Of a stretch of 64,000 nucleotides of DNA, positions 32,461 through 45,992 are shown one piece after another. Position 1 is the first letter of the stretch. Every line of letters begins with the position of its first letter. The position numbers were made by a program, and so were the translations under genes. Under the pieces are notes generated by a model that saw only the letters and a list, made by a program, of their open reading frames with translations, did no database searches and was not told where the DNA came from. Source of the DNA: Thamnaconus septentrionalis. Lineage: Eukaryota > Chordata > Actinopteri > Tetraodontiformes > Monacanthidae. Location of the stretch: contig CM020513.1 of NCBI GenBank assembly GCA_009823395.1, positions 17,280,001 to 17,344,000 of the forward strand. The letters run 5' to 3'.

Positions 32461-34310
32461 CTACACCAGTGCGCTGCGGCACAGTGAAAAACACTCCTCT
32501 GCTCAACCACACCAGTCACAAAGGCACTTAGTTAGAAAAACCTGTCAAGTGTGTTAACGATTGTAAAGTAAAAGTGACCTCCAAAGTGTGTAACTGTGCC
32601 TTTAACACGTGTGTGTGAGTGAGTGCGTCCATCACGTGGCCAGGCCGTGCCTCTGCTTCCCAGCGTGCTTCCTCCCTGCGCCCAGCATGGGAACATAAGC
32701 TTTGGTTAGACATGAAAAGGTTCTGTGGCCCATGTCTAATGAGGGCGGGACCAGCCCAGCCACTGGGCTCGCAGCGACCCTGAACCTGAACCCAAAGACC
32801 CCCCGACTGCCCCCAACCTCCCCCTGCACCCAGACTCTTCAGGCAAGGCTAGAAGGAAAAAGTAGAAGTGTGTTTTGTTTTTTTTAATACATTTTTAAGG
32901 AAGCTAGAAAAGGAACAGAAAAAGTGCAGGTTCATAACGCAAAAGTTGTTTTGTTTTCTGTTTGTACATCCATGACACTGATAGTGTGCAAACAATAAAA
33001 AATCCCATCCACAACATATTAGACACAAGGTGTTGCATTCAGTTGCTTCCCATGAGCTCATCATCCCGTCTTCCTGGTTGCCTTTCAATCTATCAAGCAG
33101 CAAAGCCTCATAGCGACGCTGTTTTACCACCAGCCGCGCTCTCAGGTTAGGGCTCACATTCATTTCCCAGTGTCTAAACAGCTCTCCTGCAGCAGTAGGC
33201 AGGCCACCGTGTTAAGAGAAAGTGTTTCTTTAGATGCATTTGGTCATTGTCCCCTGACAGACACACAGCAGGAGTAACAGGGGAACCGCTGAACCGGACC
33301 ATTCACTCCAGAACAACCCACAGCTTTGACCCAAAGTGGAGCCGCTCCTGTTCGCTCCCATACGCAGCGTTTTACTTAGTTTGTCTTTATTTTTCTCCCC
33401 CCAAAGACTTTGTGCAACAACAGAGTGTGGACAGCGCTGTGGCATGATTGCAGCTGTGCCACATGGAAAGCGCAGTGGCCTGCGATCAGTCAGACTGGAA
33501 ACAGGGATTGATTGTTGGCCTGTGATGTCATTGGCATGTCATTGTCCCCCTGCGCTATCTCACTTCCTGCTGCGGCTGCATCTTATTGGTCCTCTTCATC
33601 GACATCACCTCCCTCCTCATTCTGCCTCCTCGTCCCTCCTGTCTGAACCTCCAGACCCCCCCCCCCCCCCCCCCACTCCCCCCACCCCCAACCTCCAACC
33701 TTCAACCCCCCTCACCTCACAAATACAGACCACAGCTGCTGGGCAGCAGCTCCCAAACGTGTCAATCAATACTCTGTCGGAGCCAATCAGCACGTCTGAC
33801 CGGGTCCCAGCGGCCCGCCCGCCTCCGCTCATTCACGCCGTGCTCTTTTGGTGATGGGATGGAACCCAAATGGCTTTCAAATGTCCCGCAGATCAGGAGG
33901 CGATAAGTGGAAGTGGCCTGTATCTGCCATGAAAGAGCCCACTGGCCTTTCAGACTGGCATTTGAGCACACATGCAAACATAATGTGTCCATTTAAAGCA
34001 GTAAATGGCGGTAAACCCCTGCGCAGCTGCAGCCTGGCATTAGTATTAATTCTGGCAAGAACCCCGCAGAGCCACACAGAGCCTCCAGGGGGGATTCATT
34101 CCATGCAGTTCAGTCCACTTTTTCCACTCAGTGTCCGCCACGAAACATTTTTACAGAGAACGTCAACAACAAAAAATAACCTTTCCCATCGGCTCGGCGA
34201 CGCTGGAAGACTTCCCCAACTCATCAGCTGCCAGCAGCTCCGTCTCCAAAAATAACCACCTGATGAGAAACTCTCACAGTCTGACACTAATGAGAAGCTT
34301 CCCCTTTGAT

Positions 34311-34372
<62 letters not shown>
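34311..34372. repeat. (CA)n microsatellite
   Basis: A pure run of about 30 CA units. Confidence 0.95.
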
Positions 34373-34375
<3 letters not shown>

Positions 34376-35819
34376 TATTCATTTAAATAACAATTCTTGA
34401 AATTGTTTTTCCCTGCACTGACCTCTCAACCTCCACATTGAAAAGAGAGAAGTGGCTCCGCTGTACAGAGAAATCATAGCTCAACATTTAAAAACACAGG
34501 AAGTATTTATCTGCGATCAAAAATATCTGATGTGTCAGCAGCAGAACAAACACCGGGCTCAGTTTTCATTTGGGCAGCTTGAATTAATTTGTCGACGGCG
34601 GTTTGCGCATTTATAACTCAGTAGTTAACGGCTTTGGCTCGGCCATTAAACACGACATTTCATTTTTAGCCCTGGCTTAAATAGCCTAAAAATATAACAG
34701 CCATTGAGTAAAATGAAAGAGGCAGACAGTCAATGAATTCAGCACCTATATCAACAACGAGCGCCTCACTTGGATGCCTCTCTGTTTGTATCCTTGGATT
34801 GCAGTCCGCCGAGGTAACAGTAGAAGACAGATTCATTAATGCTCAGCAGATCCGCCCTGATGCATTATGGATGAAGTCAACAGACTCAGTAGAAGCACAC
34901 TGGGAGAAACTTGTGGCTCAAACGGGATCATTGTGCTCGCTCTGAACCCCCCCCGTCTGTTCTCCAGGAGCTCCAGTCACTGCTGGAGCCTTCAGGGAGG
35001 AAACTCCTATCAAACGCTACACACTACACTACACACTACACACACTTCCTCTTCACCTGATCAACATACTACTGAAACTATGAAGCTCCTTCCCGATTTT
35101 TGTTAAAAAAAAAAACAAAAAAAAAAAACACAAAAAAACAAATCCCAAATCCTTATTTGTCACCTACGTCGATGCACAACACACACGAGTTCACATGTCG
35201 TCCTTCACACTGGTCTGGTCTGCACTGGTGTTGGCTCTCATGTACTGCACTAGAGGAAAGTGTCACACGGCATCAGCACTTCTCGCCTTTATCATGAGAG
35301 ACTCAGCAGGAAGACAAAACCACGGTGCACGTGAGAGGAGCACAGTACAAATCCACAAGTCCACAACACCGCCTGAGAGGAGCAAAGTGTGCAGTGACGC
35401 AGCATTTTGTGTCCTAACGGCCCCACTGGATGGCCAGTGTGTCACAATCAGAGCACGACACATGTATATGTTGTCACGTTAGTGGTGGACATACACGCTG
35501 AAGACATGCAGGAAGAAGACGTGTGCAGAGGAAGTCAGAGGTCTTAAAGTAGACTGCAGAGTTTAGAGCCGGCGGCCACAGAGTCCTTCGCTGGGTCCAC
35601 GTTCTCAGCAGTCCTTCCTCTTTTTCTCAGAGAACACACAACATACAACATGTCTGACTCCTCTGCTAAGAAATGTCGAGTGTCTCTTCTGTGACCACAA
35701 CACCATCAGAAAATAACCCGACGATTGCAATAAAACTGTACTGATGATTCCTCTTAGCAAACTGTTAAACTGTTTCCTGTTTCATGTTACCAAACCCACT
35801 GCCAGAATACAGGACAACT

Positions 35820-36015
<196 letters not shown>

Positions 36016-36537
36016 CCTCCACTGAAAGGAAGAAGGCCTGCTATGATGGTCAGAAGCCCAGGAGGAAGCTCCCCTCCCCTCCTCTCTTTGCTTTCACCTG
36101 AGCTTTGGAATGAGTTCCCTGCTCCTGCAGAGAAGCCTGTCAGTGTGAATGACACGCAGAGCCGGCGAAGAGCTACATTAATGTAAAGCCTGCTGGGAAA
36201 GCTGGCGCTGTGGCTCAGTGCGGCGAGTGCAGAGCAGCAGGATGAGAACCCTGACTGCCTGGCGATGCTCAGGGCAGCCAGTCAGAGCCACAGGAGGAGA
36301 AATAAGACTGCGGCAGAGATGAAGTTAACGTCTCCATGCTGCACCAGGCTCAGCCTCATTTTCCCTAGTGATGCAGGACGCTGTGGCGTCCAACATCCCT
36401 GGACGGCAGCGTGTCTGCTGCTGATGTGAAGGAGCAGCAGCAGGATCCAATCACAGCTGGGATTACAAGGTGACTTCAAATCACTTCAGTGTGCAGAGAG
36501 GAGGAGAAGGAGCACATGGACGCTGCTGACCCACCCA

Positions 36538-36538
<1 letters not shown>

Positions 36539-36591
<53 letters not shown>

Positions 36592-36862
36592 CAAGCACTT
36601 AGACGGACACCCAAACTCTCATGCATATTTTCCCACAGTCCAGGGTGGACAGCTGAGCTCCATTACAGCCAATCACAGCAAACCGGGTGAATGTTCACAA
36701 GCATATATGTACATCTGTGCGAGCGTGTGTGTGTGTGTGTGTGTCTGGTGAGTGTGTGTGTATCCTGACAGCCCTGAGCAGTAGACAGATCCACTGAACA
36801 ACCTGAAGACAAACAGTCGTCTGCAGCCACCACCGCCCAGCGGCTGCTGCTGCTGCTGCTGC

Positions 36863-36920
<58 letters not shown>
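36539..36920. repeat. Cluster of CA, GT and CTG microsatellites
   Basis: (CA)n at 36539-36589, (GT)n at about 36724-36744, (CTG)n at 36845-36862 and (CA)n at 36864-36920. Confidence 0.9.
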
Positions 36921-36921
<1 letters not shown>

Positions 36922-37047
36922 ACCACAGCAACCGTCACAGCAGCCTCATGTGGTAACATCCGTGGTTCGTCTTGTGTGAGTTCTCAGGGGGTGCGCGCTG
37001 AGTGTTGCGTGTGTGTGGGTGGGTGTGTGTCCGTGTGTATGTGCCAG

Positions 37048-37083
<36 letters not shown>

Positions 37084-37139
37084 TGCGCAAAATAACAAAA
37101 CAGCATTTTTCAGAGCGTCTGTGGTGGTGAAGCTGCCAC

Positions 37140-37412
37140 ATCTCCTCGCCTCCGCCGCTGCATTCAGCCGCTGGTCAGCGTGAGAAGCACTGACCTGAGC
37201 GTGTGGGGGAGGGGCTGCTCTCCTGGCGAGGTGGGGGGGTGAAGAGGAATAGAAGAAGAAGAAGAAGAAGAAGAAGAAGAAGAAGAAGAAGAATCCAGAA
37301 TCCTGCAGCGGAGCAGGTCCGTCCTCTCTGAGCTCCGCTGCTCGCCGCTCGCCGCTCGCTCCCACTGGCAGCTTCAGACTCAACTGCCGGCTGGTTGCAT
37401 CCTCCCTCCCTC

Positions 37413-37455
<43 letters not shown>

Positions 37456-37560
37456 GATGCACATGCGCATGCAGTGACAGGCTGGCTCGCCCTCTCTCTG
37501 ACGATGCGTCGCTCTCCTCCTCGCTGCTCTCTCTTCTTTCATTGGCCGAGGGAAGACGGC
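37140..37560. promoter_or_regulatory. Second CpG-rich patch, possible internal promoter
   Basis: Dense CpGs around 37145-37180 and 37315-37400 (repeated GCTCGCCG words) and 37480-37560, broken by (GAA)n and (CT)n tracts. No coding exon with good splice sites was found. It could be an alternative fgd4 promoter or 5' UTR exon. Confidence 0.25.
37251..37292. repeat. (GAA)n trinucleotide repeat
   Basis: About 14 GAA units inside the CpG-rich patch at 37.1-37.6 kb. Confidence 0.95.
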
Positions 37561-38243
37561 CAAATTCCATTCCAGTGAGGAGGGGGTGGTGGGTGGAGGG
37601 GGGAGGGGGTGATACGGCAGGGGTGGGGCTGGGGTTGTGTGTGTGTGTGTGGGGGGGGGGTGTCGGCTTTGCTTTTGGGGGGCTGAGAGGTGCCACCCCC
37701 TCCTCCTCCTCCTCTGTGTATCAGGGACAATCGGACCCATTGTGTTGGATGGAGGAAGGGCCAACCTAGTGTGTGTGTGTGTGTGTGTGTGTGTGGTGGG
37801 GGGGGGGGGGGGGTCTGAGGCAAGGGGTGAGTGGGCCGCACTCCCCCGCAGTCCCTGCTGCTGCTGCTGCTGCTGCTACGGAGGTTCTCCAGCATCTCAG
37901 CCCCCCATCACCCCTCCCAGTGAGAGGGGCAGGGCCAGAGGAGGTTGGGGGTGGGGGGGGTTCCATCTCTGCGCTGTGAGACAGCGTGTCTGAGATTAAA
38001 GCCCGGCAGCAGAATCTCCCCTGGTGGTGTTGATCTGCGTGTGTGGGGCTGCAGCGGCAGGTGGGAAATAAAGCCACTCATCTCCCATCATTACCATGTT
38101 AGTGGGTGGAGACTGAGGGGTGGGGGTGGGGATGGGGGGGGTGTACAGAGAGTGGAAGAAGCTCCTCTTGGACCCACAGACCAATGAGGTTTCACTGGGA
38201 AAGAAGCTTGGGGCTCCCTTCATGTGACGAGTGACATCAGCAC

Positions 38244-38276
<33 letters not shown>

Positions 38277-39115
38277 AGACCTTCTGCTCCACCTCCAGCC
38301 TCAGCTTCACTGTTTAATGGAGGATTTCACTTTAAAATGGAAACTTGTTTGGATGATGGATTTGTTGTTGCCATGCTAATGCATTGTCTCCACTGTGCCC
38401 TGTGCAACTGTGTGTGTGTGTGGTGAGTGCAACAAATAGAGTGGTGTATTTGTCCATGATCTTTGGTTTTGTATCTTTTTTAATTTTCTTTCCTTTCTTA
38501 CATGTGCAAAATAAATCAAATCAAATCAAATCAAATCAACTTGACAGCTAAATAACTTCTGCAAGATTGAAAGTCGGACATTTAGCACAGCGATCCTGCC
38601 AGACTCTGATCCAAAGTGTCCTGGAAAACTTGAAAAGTCCAACACCCCTACCCCCACCCCCCCACCCCAGGTGTGGCTCTTAATGCTTTACATCCAGCGC
38701 AGGACACAGGCGCCCATTAGAATGGAATCCTGCTCAGTGTGAACGCAACACACACACATTGGGCACAACTCATTAGCCAAGAGTGACCGGAAGAAGCAGA
38801 GAGCCGTAACTACACCCAGACCCCAGGGCCACTACCAGCGCTGCCCCCCGCAGGCCAAGAGGCGGCGGCGCCACGCGCACGCAGAAAATCAGGTACAGCT
38901 GTGCACCTCCAGTGTAAACACATTGAAAAAATGATTGTCGCGATTGACAGAGCGACCTGGTGAGGCATCAGCTTCATTGATCCTCATCAGCTGAGCCCCT
39001 GTTTCCATGGCGACTCGCTGACACTGAGGAATGAGCCTGTTTAGGGATTCTCTATGCACCCGCCAATAATAAATGAGTGAACAGGGACTCACAGGGACTC
39101 ACACACAGACACACA

Positions 39116-39148
<33 letters not shown>

Positions 39149-40854
39149 CCCAGTAAACACCCTAAGCTCAAATCCAGTTACAAGCCAGAGGTAATAAAAC
39201 ACATCATTTGTGCAGTGCGACTGATGGTTGGAGTGACTCATTATTTTTTTGCCAGCAGTCTCTCAGTGTCTCAGTGTGGAGTTCATCAACAGCAGAGCGT
39301 TTCCAGCATTAAACACAACGTTAAATGTGGAGTCCTGCCTGACCCTCCACCCATGTTCAGATGAAATGAGCAAACACCTGGGCTCGCCTTTTTGGAACTA
39401 GTCTGGGACAGTGACAGTGCCCTTTGTGACATCACAAAAGCCTTCTCTGAACAACTGTTTGTTTTCTCATTTCTTGGGAGGAGTTCATATAATCTACATG
39501 TTGAAAGATGCTGATGGAGTGATTTTTTTCTACATGAATTTGTATTGTTGGGAATTTCGGCCCCCGGCAGCAGCAGCAGCAGCAGCAGTCAGATCCATCT
39601 CATGTCCACTTCAGACACCATCGGCTTTAATTAGAGAGGCTTTGGGCAAAAGATAAATCCTTTTGTACGAAGATCCATATTGAATTTCTGAGATAATTCC
39701 TTTTATGGAGATGGTTTTCCTCTCCGCCTCCCTGCAGCAGCTTAGGAGGAGTTTCCAGTACAAGTGGTTAATGCTCCCTTCCTGTGAGCCAGATACCTGG
39801 GGGGAGGGGGGGTTCCCCCCCCGGACCTCCTTGTATTTCACACACTGGCTGCTCCCTCCTCACCTTTACTCAACTTTGGTTTTTGTGTTGTTTCTTCCTC
39901 TTAAAGCACTTCTGCATCTGCAGTGTTGCTGATTATCAATAGTGCAGGGGGAGGACTATAATAGCAGAATAATGATGAATAAGTTGAATAACTTGCAGCA
40001 TGGGCTTCAATTAAATGGGAGCATCAAGTGTGCTGAAGCATCATCGATGGGAAATATCCACTTTATCAGCACCACTGAGTTTCAACGGCGGCCATCGTTT
40101 GTTTTTATTGCCACTCAGGGAAGCGGCGCAAGCTGCAAACACACAACACATACAACACGCACGCACACTCATGCTGTCATACGCACAATGAGTCCAGTCC
40201 ACTGGTTCAAACATGGAGGAGCCACAGTGAAATCCCGGCACGATTCTAAAGTTTTGGGGACTTTTTTTTTTACTTATGTTACATGTTGCCACCTACTGGA
40301 CCACACGACCACACAGTGAGACGCCTCAGCAGTCCACATTTAAATGGCACTTCCTGTCTATTTTTGCTGTGCACTGTGCTGCTACTTCCTGTGGGAGCCT
40401 ATAGTGCCGAGAAGTCTCGCAAGCAGCCTTGCAAGCGTCCGCGCCGGCCGCCACGACGCCCACCACTACTGGAAAAATAAAATACATGTATATATACATA
40501 TACATACATATCATTTTTTCATGTGTCATCTGTGTCCTCCTTGTTGCACTGTAAACGTGTGCAGCCAGCGCTCATCGACGACGCTCAGCTCCTTCCTCCC
40601 TCCACCTCTCGCCCGCTTCCTCCCCCACACTGCAGACACTCACACTCACTCCCACCTCCCGTCTTCCTCCACCGTAACACAGCACCCAACCCCCCCGACA
40701 CTCCCCTACCCCCCAGCTGACAGCGATGTCAGTCATGATCTGGTGACAAAGATGCATCAGACAGGGTGCAGTGCAGGGGATGAAGCTCCGTCACTGCAGC
40801 AGCAGCAGCAGCAGCCATGAGGGAGGATCAACAGCTGGCCACCTCCCCATCACT

Positions 40855-41079
40855 GACAGACAGGCAGACAGACAGACACACAGGCAGACAGGCATACAGA
40901 CAGACAGACAGACAGGCAGGCAGGCAGGCAGGCAGGCAGACATACAGACAGGCAGGCAGGCAGGCAGGCATACATACAGACAGACAGACAGGCAGGCAGG
41001 CAGGCATACAGACAGACAGACAGGCAGGCAGGCAGGCAGGCATACAGACAGACAGACAGACAGACAGGCAGGCAGGCAG

Positions 41080-41153
<74 letters not shown>

Positions 41154-41160
41154 ACAGACA
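40855..41160. repeat. (CAGA)n/(CAGG)n tetranucleotide array, about 300 bp
   Basis: Alternating blocks of CAGA and CAGG units with CATA interruptions. It is open in several frames purely because the 4-bp unit has no stops. Confidence 0.95.
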
Positions 41161-42829
41161 GCGCTGCTCCAACAACAGGCAACAAATTGATGAAACAATG
41201 ATTTCCCCCACCCCCGAGAACAGCCGCATGAAGAACAACCCAGTGGATCAATGACAGTGATTGGATTGTGGGGGGCAACAAACATATTTATAGAGAAAAT
41301 GTTGGGCATTTTATTTTGCAAGACACAATTTAATTCAATTATTCCAAGAACTGATCTACTAGAACTTCATGATAGAAAGTGGGATAGAGTTTTTATTTCT
41401 GTGAAATAAGTTTGGTCGCAGCTTCATGATGAATGAAAAAATGTGGGTCGTGGGACTCAAGCCAGTTGAGAAGCACTGGGATCCACTGGTCTGAAGGATG
41501 CCAGCTGGACTGTCTGACCACGTGTCGCCGCGGTCGTCCAGGTCCCAACCAGTGGTTGGATAGTTCTCCGCTCCTTTGTGGCCTCATTGAGATATGGCTG
41601 GTATGAAGTGACAGCGTGTGCGTCAATTTTCACACTGCTGTGTTGACCTGCAGGAGCTGACGGACCAAATCCTGACTGACAGGATTTGAGTGAGCGGCTC
41701 TGCAACGTTATTAAACCCTCTCGCAGGGCAAGCACCTCGCAGCGCTCGCAGCTGATTGGCTGCTCTGTCCTGATGGATGCAGCGGCAGCGTGGGAGGCTC
41801 ACGTTGCATTTCTACCCCGACTGAACCCCCTTTTACACTCTGGCTGCAACCATCAGTTGGCGTGAGGGATTCCACTGTCATAAACAAGGCATATTTTAAT
41901 GCCTTGTTTATTTTAATGCATTTGTTTGAAAACGTGAGTGTGAAGAGTGAAGATTTGAGGAAGTTCGGTGAAACAGAAGTCCAGAATAAGGTGCCGACAG
42001 TAACGGTCATCGTGATTAATCAACTGATTGAAGAAATAATGACGGTAACAACAAAAATAATCGCTATTTGCAGCCCTAATTTACACTGCGTTGATGCAGG
42101 CTTTAATATGTCAGCCACTTTACAGCGACTGGTGCAACCATAAACAGTTTTCTAACGGACAGCAACTAACCTACTTTTCACTTCCTGCCCTCCACCTCCA
42201 GCCGTGTGACATCACAGGAAAACAGCCTCTTGCAAGTCGTACTACAGATGAATGTGCTGATACTAACGTCAGTTTTTGGTCAGTTATATACATGATGTAA
42301 CAACTGTGTGAGTGGTGCAGCCTCATCAGCAGCCTGTTTGTATTCAAGTGTCTCCTGGTGATGTTTGTCAGGACTCATCTGTCCAACTTTGCGACAGGCC
42401 TGCAGGGATTAAAGATCACCGATAGCCAAGGTCAGAGGAGCCGGAGGGAGAGCAAAACACAGAGGGAAAAAAACAACAGCGGCCGGAGAAAAAAGAAAAA
42501 TGCTGTCAGTCCTCAGAGGACCGAGAAGGAGAAAGTCAAAACAATAACACGCAGCAGTGCTAAATTTAACTTGTCGTCAACATGGCCCTTGCTTGACTTC
42601 CTGGCTTTTTCAGTTTTAGGCATCCCCGGTAACCACCCGGGACGGGTATTTTCCTGGTTGCATCACCGCCGTTCCCTCCTGCTGGCCAACCCCGGAAGTG
42701 ACGTTTTCATAGCATCAAGCTAACCATTGGTTCGCCATCTAACGATGGCGTTGGATGTTCAAATAAATAAAAACCCGATGTTAAAACTAAATATTTGATG
42801 TGAAATTTAATACTTAAATTTATACGAGG

Positions 42830-42865
42830 GGGCGACACGGTGGCACAGTGGTTAGCGCTGCCAGC
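42830..42865 (+). repeat. SINE head fragment
   Basis: GGGGGCGACACGGTGGCACAGTGGTTAGCGCTGCC-type head only (A-box region). It is cut off where an unrelated segment with an inverted repeat begins. Confidence 0.75.
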
Positions 42866-43854
42866 TGACTTCCCAGGATCCCACGATGCTTTGCAGCAGC
42901 ACGCAAAGCATCATGGGATACATCAGTACGCGAAGGATAGTAGCGGTGCAGCCTTGGAATTCGGCTAAAACAAGGGCGCATTCCGAGTACGCATTTTGAG
43001 CGTCCTAAGGACTTTTGGGAATTGGGACAAGCCTTCGCGCAGTGCTATGACGCAACTTCCTTTCAAAATGGGTACTTCAAGGATGCAGACCCTGAATTGA
43101 GACACAGCAACAGCCTGCAGTCAGGCGCTGCGTTCATGAAACACCACAGGAAACTGTTGAGGGAACAAAGCTGGGTGCAGATTCTCCAAGAATGGCCCTG
43201 CAGGTGATGTTGAAAGTGAACTTTCAAGCTGTCCCATTCAGGTAGCATCTATTTCAGAGAGCAAAGCTGAGAGTTTTAGAGAATTAATATGGTGAAGAAA
43301 GCAGTGAGCTCGTCCAGTCTCCAGGAGGGAAAGGTGATAAATTCTCTGAGAAGCAGAAAAGTGCTTTGCACATTTAATTCCAACTGGTCTAGTGGTGGAG
43401 AATAATTCCTGGTAGAGGAAAGCCAGCGCTGGGAAACGCCAGGAAGCCTTGCAAACAATACAACATCCTTCATCTTGTAGTTAGCATGAATTTCCTCCAC
43501 ATATTGTTTGTTTATTTATTTATTATTTTTCCCTACAGGGCAACATTGTCTCCGTGAGTGTGTCGATATTCAAGCAGAGTAACGCAACAATATTCAGATC
43601 TGTCTAAACTCAGAAGCTAAAGATTGGTCAAGAGCACAACGACAACTGGACAACATGAAAATGTTATGGATATTATTATTTTTTTATGAAATGCACTTGC
43701 ATATCCTGGGTAGTACTAGCGACCAATGCTACAACAGTGGAGGAACTGTCGTCTTGAAAACAATAGAATTAAAAAATGTCGGAAAATATCCCTTTGACAC
43801 CAACCAAAGACTGGAATGCTAATTTATTTTAGTTAATCAACTCTGACAATAAAG

Positions 43855-44180
43855 AAGGTCGTGTGTTCGATTCCGGGCCTGGGACCTTTCTGTGTGGAGT
43901 TTGCATGTTCTCCCCGTGTCTGCGTGGGTTCTCTCCGGGTTCTCCGGCTTCCTCCCACACTCCAAAAACATGCATGTGAGGTCAATTGAACATTCTAAAT
44001 TGTCCGTAGGTGTGCATGTGAGTGTGAATGGTTGTTTGTCTCTATGTGGCCCTGCGATGCACTGGCGACTTGTCCAGGGTGTCACCCTGCCTTTGCCCTA
44101 AGACAGCTGGGATAGGCTCCAGCAGACCCCCGTGACCCTGAACAGGAATAAGCGGGTATAGAAGATGAATGAATGAATGA
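43855..44180 (+). repeat. tRNA-derived SINE, best-preserved copy
   Basis: Has an intact B-box (TGTTCGATTCCGGGC), the body (TGTGTGGAGTTTGCATGTTC, CTCCCACACTCCAAAAACATG, AATTGTCCGTAGGTGTGCATG), the tail AAGACAGCTGGGATAGGCTC, and ends in GATGAATGAATGAATGA. The 5' head with the A-box is missing. Confidence 0.9.
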
Positions 44181-44568
44181 ACTCTGACAATACGTGGTCA
44201 ACCAACAAGTACATTAGAAAAGTGAGATAAAAAAAACTAGGTGTGACCCCTAGTGGACAGGATGCATTAACGTTGCCAATATCAGCAACAGAATCCAGCA
44301 ACACAAGCGATGAACAGCAGTGTAGGAGCGCTGGCAGCGTCACTGCTGGTGGCTCCAAGTCTCCCACGTTGAAACAATGAGCGCGGTGAAAGGAGGCGGC
44401 CGCGCTGCTGTTCCAGCCTTTTCCTTCCTGCCAGTGAGGAGAACTGCAGCACAATGTTCCTTCCCCTGGGCTGCTGGTCAATCAGGGTGACTGACTCGTC
44501 CCAACTCACCCGCTGGAGCAACACGCAGGGGCCTCGGAGTAGACGCCATAGATGTGCTACACTGTGTA

Positions 44569-44797
44569 CGCACACACACAAACACACACACACACACACA
44601 CGTCTCCCCGGACGGAGAATGGCTTGGCAGGAACGGTGCCAGGAGGCCAAAGTGGTTGGATGAGGGTCTTAAGAGGGAGAAACGATTCCCAGGGCTGCAA
44701 GAACAAAAGAGTCTTTGCAGCCTGGAGGATTGAAATGCTCCTCACAGTCCAGCAGCTGTATCACCGAGCAGCAGAGGGCCACATGGACACACAAGTG

Positions 44798-44858
<61 letters not shown>

Positions 44859-44951
44859 CAAATTCTGGGGACACTGGGTGACCTTGTAGTTCTCTGGTCT
44901 TCGCGATGCCGGTATGTAAACCGATAAAATGTCCTTATACTTCGCAAAAAC

Positions 44952-45019
<68 letters not shown>
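44569..45019. repeat. Three (CA)n microsatellites
   Basis: CA runs at 44569-44601, 44809-44855 and 44953-45019. Confidence 0.95.
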
Positions 45020-45025
<6 letters not shown>

Positions 45026-45480
45026 GCTGACTTGGAAGCACCACTTAAAACCAGCAGGTAACCAGAGTGGAAAGACATCATAAGTGCGTCACAGTAAACA
45101 GTCAGTAGAATTTCCAGGATGCTGCAACAGAGACGCTGAAATCTTGCACATCCATCCAGCCAACCTCCAACACGAAGCAATGCTAACGCTAACCCTTTGA
45201 TTTTGTGACGAGCTGCCACTGCATGTCCTTGACGTTAAGTTTTTATGAAAACAAAAAATAGCATTTTGTTTTTCTTGCAGGCCAACTTGTTTTCACAATA
45301 CAACTCAAATCTCTCTGTCAGAGTGAAGCTGCCTGCCTGCCCTGAACCAGTGCAGTGAGGAGCAGCCATCCCTCCACAGCGCCCTCTGGCTCCACTCGCA
45401 GTGGCAAGAATGGATTAGTTCTACTGGATGTGACCATCAGTAGGATGGCCAAGTCTTCCAAACCAAAGACTGGCCAGGTT

Positions 45481-45992
45481 CATGGCGTGGGAAAACTATG
45501 GCCTAAGGGCCATATGTGGCCCGTAAAGCTTTTTAATCCGGCCCCCCCGAACTTAAAGAAACAACATTAATAGTCAGTCAGTCATCAAACAGCTGTATTT
45601 CCTCCATGTTTGCAGTGTTTTCAGAGTCATTTCAAGGAGCAAACACTGTGGTGGTCCAGGATGGTTCTGGGTGGTTCTAAGAGCTAAACACCCTGGTGGT
45701 TCTGGATGGTTCTGGGTGGTTCTAAGAGCTAAACACCCTGGTGGTTCTGGATGGTTCTGGATGGTTCTAAGAGCTAAACACCCTGGTGGGGCTTCAAAGA
45801 CACTGATTTGGTTGCAACTTTGCTTTGCTTCATTTTCCATTGACATTACAGCAACATGTTTTCTCCATAATATCCCAGGATAGATTGTTTCCTCCTATTA
45901 GGTGGCTCACCAAAACACTCCATCTATCTGCTGCTGCTCCAGCTCCCCAGTCACATTATAGAACCCACTGTGGCCCCACCAGTCAAACAGTT
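45481..45992 (+). repeat. Interspersed repeat family, copy B
   Basis: Partner of 16471-16945: TGGGAAAACTATGGCC head, CAGTCAGTCATCAAACAGCTG, and the 3' module with ACAGCAACATG and CACCAGTC. Its core has an expanded tandem repeat (TAAGAGCTAAACACCCTGG with GGTTCTGGATGG) at 45655-45790. Confidence 0.8.

Noticed and set aside
36946..37764. 272-codon minus-strand open frame
   Set aside because: Composition is driven by (CT)n, (GAA)n, GT and C/G runs. No domain or conserved block is visible.
40791..41321. Long cysteine- or arginine-rich frames on both strands
   Set aside because: Produced by the CAGA/CAGG array.
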